Assembly (NCBI GenBank): GCA_963800215.1
Contig: CAWCZY010000001.1
Location: 248,001 to 312,000, forward strand
DNA from: JAJPKK01 sp963800215
Lineage (GTDB): Bacteria > Pseudomonadota > Alphaproteobacteria > Rhizobiales > Xanthobacteraceae
DNA length: 64,000 nucleotides
Direction of reading: 5' to 3'
A model generated the notes under the pieces. The model made no database searches and was not told where the DNA came from. It saw nothing but the letters and a program-made list of their open reading frames with translations. Shown here one piece after another: positions 58,007-64,000 of the stretch. Made by a program: the position numbers and the translations under genes. Every line of letters starts with the position of its first letter. The stretch's first letter is position 1.

Positions 58007-59014
58007 TCATTTCGCCTTGCGGGCGAAGTCGGTGACGACGAGATCGGCGAACTTCACTCGCTTGGCGGGTTCGAGCACGTTGCCCTGCACCAGGATGTCC
58101 TGGAATTTTTCAATGGCGGTCGGTTCGACCACCGGCGTCGTTTTCCAGATTTTGAGCCGTCGGTAACGCTCGACGGCGGCGGTCATCGCTTGCGCGGTGA
58201 TGCCCGGGAAATACGGCTCCAGCACCTTCGCCATGGCGGTGGCGGACGCCGCCGCGGTCCATTGCTGCGCCTTGTAGATGGCGTTGGTCCATCGCTGCAC
58301 GATATCGGGATTGTCGCGGATGTACTTGTCGGTCGCCATGAAGCTGGTGTAGTCGGCAAATCCCACGGTTTCGCCGATCGAGGCGAGGAAAAAGGCCTTG
58401 CCGTCGAGTTCGAGCTGGGAGGCGTCCGGCTCAATGAAGATGGCGTATTGGTTTTGCCCGGCAAGCCAGGAACCGACGCGCGCCGGAATCCCGACGCTGT
58501 TGTTGAGTTTGACGTCTCTGTTCGGATCGATGCCGTTCTGGCGCATCGCCGCTTCGAAGAATAACAGGGGGGTCGAACCCGGCCGGAAGCCGAGGATGTC
58601 CTTGCCTTTGAGCATGTTCCAGTCGAAATTGTCGGCCTTGTTGCGGCCAACTAACATGAAGCCGTCAGTCGCCGTGAGGCCACAAAAGATGCGCGCTTTG
58701 ACGAGGAAATCGCTCGTCAGCACGTAGATCGCCGTTTCGGGACCCATCAAGGCGATGTCGGCAGCTCCGCTGATCAGAGCTGCCATCGATTTGTCGCCGC
58801 CGTTCGCCGTCACCACCGCAACATCCAAGCCAGCCTCCTCGAAAAAGCCCTTGGCGATGGCTACATAAGCGGGCGCATAGAGGATCGAGCGGACCACCTC
58901 GTTATAGCGAATTTTGACCAGAGGCTTGCGCTGGGCCCAGGCGCCGCGAGGGGCCGTGGACAGCGAGCCGAGAGTGGCGAGGCCGACTTGGAGTGCGCGG
59001 CGGCGATCGAGCAT
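58007..59014 (-). CDS. ABC substrate-binding protein (NitT/TauT type), paralogue of the split one
   Basis: 335 residues from ATG 59014 (MLDRRRALQVGLATLGSLST); ATG 59062 is an alternative that would precede the signal. It is colinear with the interrupted neighbour: ILYAPAYVAIAKGFFEEAGL, ALMGPETAIYV, FRPGSTPLLFFEAAM, YAIFIEPDASQLELDG, YRRLKIWKTTPVVEPT. The two share most residues, indicating a local inverted duplication (the genes converge). This copy is intact and may supply the transporter now that the first is broken. Confidence 0.93.
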   Translation of the reverse strand: MLDRRRALQVGLATLGSLSTAPRGAWAQRKPLVKIRYNEVVRSILYAPAYVAIAKGFFEEAGLDVAVVTANGGDKSMAALISGAADIALMGPETAIYVLTSDFLVKARIFCGLTATDGFMLVGRNKADNFDWNMLKGKDILGFRPGSTPLLFFEAAMRQNGIDPNRDVKLNNSVGIPARVGSWLAGQNQYAIFIEPDASQLELDGKAFFLASIGETVGFADYTSFMATDKYIRDNPDIVQRWTNAIYKAQQWTAAASATAMAKVLEPYFPGITAQAMTAAVERYRRLKIWKTTPVVEPTAIEKFQDILVQGNVLEPAKRVKFADLVVTDFARKAK

Positions 59015-59239
59015 GGATATCCTCCACCCGTCACGAGACGTAGTAAATCTGCACAAATTCAAACCGGCGCTCGGACGCTAGCACGCTGCTTCAGCCCCTG
59101 GCCATGGATAGAAGCATGCTGTTTGCCTCAGACGTTTTGATGAAATCGAGTACGCGCTGTCATGAGAGCCGAAACAGAGAAAGGCGACGAGGTCAGGTTC
59201 TCTGGCGCAAGGTGCGGACTGACAGGGAGAGTCAGCTCT
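59015..59239. other. Upstream region of the second binding-protein gene
   Basis: Contains the leader of the leftward gene with a GGAGG-type ribosome site (GGGTGGAGGATATCC just before the ATG). A short open frame (59104 onward) runs into the repeat block without homology. Confidence 0.4.
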
Positions 59240-59690
59240 GGGTGTGCGCCGTGAAAAGGCGGCGCTTTCCAGTGGGTGCAAGGCCATCGCGCGTCCTCTC
59301 GCGCGCCGACCTTCCGCGCCCGAGTCCGCCCGCAAGGACCGCCGCCGCCCCAAGCCGGCGACCGGGACCGAGCCGCCGGCCGCCCGAGCCCGCCACCGCG
59401 CCGGAGACCAGACCAGCCGGAGACCAGACCCAGCCGCCACCCGATCCCAAGGCCCGCCGCCCGCCGACCCGACCAGGGCGCCCGGCCCCGATGGGACGGC
59501 GCCCAGGGGGTCGCCGAGGTCGTCGCCGAGCGCGGGTGCTACAGGGTCGCCCAAACGACCAGGGCCTTGTTTGCGCAAGCTTGATACTCCGCCTTTCATG
59601 CACACCGTTCGCTACTCGCCCGAGCGAGGCCGGCGCCGAGCTACGGGGTCGTCGGCAACGTCCCGGGCGCCGAACAAACAGCCGCATAGC
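59240..59690. repeat. Diverged copy of the GC-rich repeats (B-like then R1-like)
   Basis: From about 59330 to 59560 the sequence shares blocks with unit B of the big array (for example GCCGGAGACCAGACCCAGCC). From about 59560 to 59690 it follows R1 with the marker GAGGCCGGCGCCGAGCTAC at 59626 and TCGTCGGCAACGTCCCGGG. It has the same orientation as the array at 49-51.6 kb and ends in the 3' part of an IS66 orfA. Confidence 0.85.
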
Positions 59691-60139
59691 CCTGCCGCCA
59701 GCACCATGGCCAGTGTCGCGTGATCAACGCCGCTCTCAATCCTGATCCGGGCCCCGGCGACATCGATCTCGATCCGCGCTCGGATCCGGACTGCCGGCAA
59801 TGCCACCGCCTCCGGTTCCGCTGAATAGCGCGGGGCATCGCTCGACACCGGAGCAGCCGTATCGATCCTCACCGCGGCAAAGCTTTGTCCTGGCTCCCGG
59901 CCCCCGCCACCGCCCGATAGCTGGCGTCGCCATATCGTCAGCAATCCGCGAGCCAAACCGTGACGGCGCGCTACATCCGATATGTTTGCGTCAGCCTCAA
60001 AGCTCTCCGCAACAATCCGCGCCTTCTCTTCCGCCGTCCATCGTCGCCGGCGCTGCCGCCCCGTAATCACCTCGACCCGTTGATAAGCGCCACCTTCGTT
60101 CCTGGCATCATTCCTGGTATCAAGCATGGAAGTTACCAT
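59612..60139 (-). pseudogene. IS66-family orfA (TnpA) with altered C-terminus
   Basis: From ATG 60139 (MVTSMLDTRNDARNEGGAYQ) the protein shows the IS66 OrfA pattern: RRRRWTAEEKARIVAESFEA and ISDVARRHGLARGLLTIWRR. Next is a disordered middle and a C-terminal HATLAMVLAAG where the family has a short LRxLR-type ending. Here the frame instead runs into the repeat sequence (ARDVADDPVARRRP) for about 25 codons. No orfB or orfC follows, so this is an orphan fragment. The ORF could begin at 60217 but the upstream codons are not conserved. Confidence 0.8.
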
Positions 60140-60209
60140 GAAGCCATCTCCCGAAATCAGCGGATGACAGCCAATATCGCGGGAAATCCGGGCGCGCGCG
60201 AGGTGGGGC

Positions 60210-60387
60210 GCTGACACCGGTTACGAAAGACAAGGATGTGTTTGGCCATCAGCATACGTCGATGGGCGGCACGATTGTCCGCACCATCGGCATTGTGCGG
60301 GCCAGGGCCAAGATCGGGCTCATGAACCTGGTCTACAACATAAGCCGGCTGGTTCAGCTCGAGCGGGTGGCGGCGGCGCCCGTCTGA
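60210..60387 (+). pseudogene. IS5-family transposase C-terminal remnant
   Basis: The translation KDKDVFGHQHTSMGGTIVRT followed by IGIVRARAKIGLMNLVYNIS and RLVQLERVAAAPV ends at TGA 60385-60387. This is the conserved C-terminal block of IS5/ISL2-type transposases. Everything upstream is missing. It abuts the IS66 orfA fragment, showing nested insertions and deletions. Confidence 0.85.
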
Positions 60388-60565
60388 GCCCAGTGTGTGG
60401 GTGGAGTCTGTGCCGCGTCGCGTAAAATGCCCCAGCGATGCCGCGCCGGGCGCGAAAACGGGCCCGAGCCGGCCCCTCCCGAGCACGACCCCGCGCCCGA
60501 GCGCTCAGAGACGACGCTCAAAACGCCAATCCGGCGAATAGTTCGAGGTGCCCCTTAGTCAATTG

Positions 60566-61182
60566 TCATTCTTGTTTGGGTTCCACAGAAATTAGCTTTC
60601 GATCAAGCAATTGCGATTTTAGAAAAAAGTTTGCTGCCAATACTTCCCTGAGTAAGGTCTGTCTGAATTCCGGATCTAGCTCGACTTTATTGGTCAGCTT
60701 GATAAGCCGCTCCGCGTTTTTGATCTTCTTTTCCAAAATGTCTTGCTTCTTTCCTTCTCTCGTTAATTTGCGATCTTCCGCCGCCAGATACCGATCCGTA
60801 ATTCCGAAAATAAACTTTCTTATTTCTGCAACAATACGCCCCGCAAAAAGTCCACGAAGCCGGGGCTATGAAATCGAATTTCACCAATTGTTAGCTCCGG
60901 TTCATGGCCACCAATTCGATCCATTAAGGCTCGAAGCTCCAGACGCAAAATATGCAAGTTTATTTGCTCTTCAAATTCGTCTGGCAAGAACAAATTGTTA
61001 TAGTAGCGGGTTTGGCGCAGTCGAAACAACCTAAGGGGTATTCCCGACTGACCGTCGATTCGAACGGCCGAAAAATGAGCAACTTCATTAAGGAAATTTA
61101 CCTCGGAAAATAGGTCTTCAAATTCCTTTGATGTCCAATGACCGTCGATATTGATTTGGAGTTTTTCGGTGATGTCAGCCAT
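60566..61182 (-). CDS. Low-GC protein of unknown function, one frameshift
   Basis: About 205 codons from ATG 61182 (MADITEKLQINIDGHWTSKE). The first part (EFEDLFSEVNFLNEVAHFSA, RYYNNLFLPDEFEEQINLHI) runs to about 60838. There one base appears to be missing, and the next frame continues IVAEIRKFIFGITDRYLAAE, QDILEKKIKNAERLIKLTN and ends VEPKQE. The second half is a charged, coiled-coil-like helix. GC content is far below the neighbours, suggesting recent transfer. I recognise no family. An XRE regulator gene lies upstream on the same strand (about 125 bases away). Confidence 0.65.
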
Positions 61183-61306
61183 CGTTCAAAACTCCCATTG
61201 GAAGACCGCTTGTGGACAAGCCTCAAAGGTTGGTTGGAAGACCCGGTCCAAAGCCAGGCTCTAAATGTATGTGGAGACCTTTATCAGGTCTACCATCGTG
61301 CGCCAA

Positions 61307-61570
61307 TCATCCCGAGGATCGCCTGCCACTGCGTAGTGGCTTCGGGGGCGCCGAGCCTTTTCGTGGTTCTTTAAAAAGCTCTGAAAGAGGCACTTCCAGC
61401 GTCTTCGCGAGGCGATCGAGCACGTCCGCTGTCGGATTTTCTTCCTTGCGCTCAAGGCCGCCCATGTAGGACCGGCCAACGCCAGCGTCGAAGGCAAGCC
61501 GCTCCTGCGAAATGCCTCGCTTGACCCTGATTCGCCGTAAGTTCCAGGCAACGAGTGCTCGCCCATCCAT
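61307..61570 (-). CDS. XRE-family transcriptional regulator
   Basis: 87 residues (MDGRALVAWNLRRIRVKRGI). A single Cro/CI-type helix-turn-helix is clear: SQERLAFDAGVGRSYMGGLE, RKEENPTADVLDRLAKTLEV. A short basic C-terminal tail follows. Small single-domain XRE proteins often regulate their own adjacent genes, here perhaps the unknown gene downstream. Intact. Confidence 0.9.
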   Translation of the reverse strand: MDGRALVAWNLRRIRVKRGISQERLAFDAGVGRSYMGGLERKEENPTADVLDRLAKTLEVPLSELFKEPRKGSAPPKPLRSGRRSSG

Positions 61571-61651
61571 GTCTTAAGGCGAGCGCTTTGAAGGCTATTA
61601 AACCACCGGTGAATTCTTGTTGAATTCGCCAACTGCTCGATAGGGGTAGGC

Positions 61652-62160
61652 ATGTCAGCAACGGTGGTGATCAAATTCGTTGTATGTCTCGGCGCAGCAG
61701 CCGCAATTGGCGTGAGCGGCTCTGTTTCTGCGCAACAGAGGACTCCCAACGGGGGAGCCACCGGTGTTCTCCGCACTTGGCCAGGAAATGCGGATTGGCA
61801 AGTCGCTATGACGCGATTGGCCGACGGTGCTCTTGGCTGCGTGCTATTGACGGGGCACACGAATCCAGCCAGTGGCGAACGATACTTGTGGGGGATCAGA
61901 TGGCGTGACAACAGCCTGGCCGCGACGATTGTTGACTCCAATCAACAAGCCGTTGCCGGGTCAACGATCGCTGTCACCATCGATCAGGTGCCCGTTGGCA
62001 CATACCAGATCACGCGGCGATTAGGACCGGATGGCGGGATGCAGTCCGTGACCGCGGAATTGCCTGCGCCGGACAAAGACCGGCTCGCAAGTCTTATCGG
62101 CGTGGGCGGGCCGATCCAGTTCGTAACCGCGAATTCGACATACTCGGCTCCCCTTCTAGC
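61652..62160 (+). pseudogene. Secreted protein truncated by IS1380
   Basis: Starts MSATVVIKFVVCLGAAAAIG with a signal peptide ending near VSAQQ. About 160 native residues follow (VLRTWPGNADWQVAMTRLAD, NPASGERYLWGIRWRDNSLA, TYQITRRLGPDGGMQS, DRLASLIGVGGPIQFVT). The native sequence stops where the IS1380 left end begins (near 62155); the frame then continues for about 80 foreign codons. Family not recognised; an invasion-associated-locus-B-like periplasmic protein is possible but unproven. Confidence 0.6.
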
Positions 62161-63857
62161 CCGCATTTCTCATAAAAAAATGCGCATCGGGGCTCCGAAT
62201 CAGCGAAAGTTGTTGTGCCGCAACGACATTGCGCAGATTCGAGGAACTCCCCGATGCCGACAGAGTGTAACGCGGAATCATTTGATTTTGGAACCGTGGA
62301 AGGTCGCTGTGTGGAAGCGGCATTCGATGGCGGGTTGGTCACCTCCGACGCAGGAGCACTGCTGCTGGGAGCGACCGATCGAGCGATCGGAATGATGGAC
62401 CGGTTTGCGTCGTGCTTTCACGACGAGCGGCGTCATGAATGGATCGAGCACGAAGTCGCGACCCTGGTGGGTCAACGCGTGTTCGGGATCGCGCTCGGCT
62501 ACGAGGATCTCAACGACCACGACGAACTGCGGCACGATCCGATGATGGCGATACTGGCGGGCAAGCTCGTAGCGCGGCGTGAGGATTGCGCGCCGGTTGC
62601 CGGCAAGTCGACGTTGAACCGGTTGGAGCTGAGCAAGCTGGAGCCGACGCGCTACCACAAGATCAGCCACAATCCGATGGCCATCAAGAAAATCTTCTGG
62701 TCGACCTGTTTGTGGAGGCGCATGAGCGCGCACCGAGGCAGATCATTCTCGACCTCGATGCGACCGATGATCCGCTGCACGGCGAGCAGGAGGGGCGGTT
62801 CTTCCACGGTTACTACGACTGCTACTGCTACCTGCCGCTCTACGTGTTCTGCGGCCGCCATCTGCTGGTGGCCAAGCTGCGGAGCGCGGCCATGGACGCG
62901 GCCGCCGGCTCGGTCGAGGAGGTCGCGCGCGTCGTGGCGCAAATCCGTCGCCGGTGGCCACGTGTGCGTATTCTGTTGCGCGCCGACTTAGGCTTCGCAC
63001 GCGAGGACCTGATGGCCTGGTGCGAGGCCAACGGCGTCGACTTCCTGTTCGGACTGGCGAAGAACGAGCGGCTCATCGCCGAGATCCAGACCGAGCTTGA
63101 TTTTGTCGCCGCCAAGAGCCGCCGTACCGGCCGGATGGAGCGCCGCTTCAAAAGCTTCATGTGGACGACGCGCCGGACCTGGAGCCGGCCGCGGCGGATC
63201 GTGGCCAAGGCCGAGTGGACGCAAGGAGAGGCCAATCCCCGTTTCGTGGTTACCTCGCTCGGACGCGGCGAATGCAAGGCCAAGTATCTGTACGAGAAGG
63301 TCTACTGCGCGCGCGGCGACATGGAGAACCGGATCAAGGAATGCCAGCTCGACCTCTATGCCGACCGCACCTCGACCGCCACCATGCGGGCCAATCAACT
63401 GCGCCTGTGGTTTGCCTCGATGGCCTACGTGCTGCTCTGTGCCTTGCGCCGTATTGGCCTGCATGACACCGACTTCGCCAAAGCGACTTGCGGCACCATT
63501 CGTCTCAAGCTGCTCAAGATCGGTGCGATCGTGCGCTTGAGCGTTCGCCGCATAAAGATTGCCATGGCGTCCGCCTGTCCGGCCGCCCAAGACTGGGCCC
63601 GCGCCGCTATCCGGCTCGCGATTGCCGCCTTGGCGCGCGCCTCGCCGGCATGACACGCGCCGCCGCGACGCGTAACCGACGCGGCACCATCCCAAGGCTC
63701 ACCGAGATCAACTCTTCGCTGCCCCCGCAGCCCGGAAATGTCCCAGCCGACATCGCGTCTCCAGACGCCACGGCAGGCTGCGCCTCAAAAAATGCAAATA
63801 AGCCTTCTCTCAAATCCACCCGATCATGCAAGAGTAGTGTGAGATTTCCAGGCTAGG
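62155..63857. mobile_element. IS1380-family insertion sequence
   Basis: About 1.7 kb. The right end, read inward, is CCTAGCCTGGAAATCTCACA; the left end is TCTAGCCCGCATTTCTCATA. They match at about 14 of 20 positions and begin with the CCTAG-like terminus known from this family (for example ISEcp1). No clear target duplication was found. It interrupts the secreted-protein gene and carries one transposase gene. Confidence 0.8.
62254..63653 (+). CDS. IS1380-family transposase, one frameshift
   Basis: About 466 codons from MPTECNAESFDFGTVEGR. The N-terminal part (LVTSDAGALLLGATDRAIGM, FGIALGYEDLNDHDELRHDP) changes frame near 62690 in an A-rich run. It continues as VDLFVEAHERAPRQIILDLD with the catalytic ATDDPLHGEQEGRFFHGYYD, then ILLRADLGFAREDLMAWCEA, VYCARGDMENRIKECQLDLY and RANQLRLWFASMAYVLL. 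All conserved DDE regions are visible. The shift may be an error or may inactivate the copy. Confidence 0.9.
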
Positions 63858-64000
63858 CGCGCGCCAAAGCATGCAGAGCCTGCAGGAATGTCGGACAGAG
63901 GCGAGCCATTTGGGCAGCGCATCGGCACCGCGTTGACCCCCGATGCCCACCTCCAGTGGAAAACAAACAAAGCCAGTTGCGCGAATCAGCGGATGGCGGT
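63858..64000. other. Right edge, nothing recognised
   Basis: 143 bases after the IS1380 right end. No open frame, hairpin or continuation of the secreted-protein gene could be identified, so the sequence right of the element does not simply restore the interrupted gene. Confidence 0.4.

Overview
The window looks like a chromosomal segment of a high-GC alphaproteobacterium of the order Hyphomicrobiales (Rhizobiales). This is an inference from several signs: the very high GC content, the hemC-hemD-mitofilin block divergent from tsaD-gpsA-EVE, a 180-kDa-class NAD glutamate dehydrogenase, an SDHAF4-like DUF1674 protein, many ABC substrate-binding proteins, and rhizobial-style palindromic intergenic repeats. 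No taxonomic search was possible.

Region 1 (1-34.1 kb) is housekeeping chromosome. From left to right it holds heme synthesis (hemC, hemD) with a mitofilin-like membrane protein; tsaD, gpsA and an EVE-domain gene; a transthyretin-like secreted protein and a cytochrome/beta-propeller fusion; acetyl-CoA synthetase; an L,D-transpeptidase; a thermonuclease; an SDH assembly factor; rsmB, a heparinase-like protein and purH; an ABC-type periplasmic binding protein and an HtrA-like protease. It continues with NAD-GDH, a CMD-family peroxidase, gamma-glutamyltranspeptidase, tRNA-Gly(GCC), a ProX-type deacylase, a thioredoxin-TPR protein, a Lon-N protein, a Trm112 protein, a GST, a secreted protein of unknown function, and a WD40 protein next to a His-rich CobW GTPase. 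Many of these genes are broken by single-base frameshifts. Every one of the twelve I resolved at base level is one extra base, which points to an insertion-biased sequence error rather than to pseudogenes.

Region 2 (34.2-47.9 kb) is accessory. It holds an AlpA/excisionase-like regulator, a truncated defence-type helicase (nuclease domain plus DUF3320), a dead msrA, and a lipocalin-like heme-binding protein with frameshifts. Next come a secreted CXXCH protein, a DUF2235 hydrolase, a RoxA-like di-heme cytochrome, and both subunits of an isoquinoline-1-oxidoreductase-type molybdenum enzyme. A DUF1254 remnant closes the region. The cytochromes and the molybdenum enzyme suggest extracytoplasmic oxidation of an unknown substrate.

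Region 3 (47.9-64 kb) is rich in mobile elements. An IS91-family transposase abuts a 2.5-kb array of nested, extremely GC-rich tandem repeats. A diverged copy of the same repeats lies at 59.2-59.7 kb next to an IS66 orfA. Between the repeat blocks lies an uptake/hydrolysis module: an isochorismatase-fold hydrolase, an ABC permease and ATPase, a MarR regulator with an internal stop, and two paralogous substrate-binding proteins, one split by an IS630 insertion. The right end holds an IS5 remnant, a low-GC gene of unknown function, an XRE regulator, and a secreted protein truncated by an IS1380 element.
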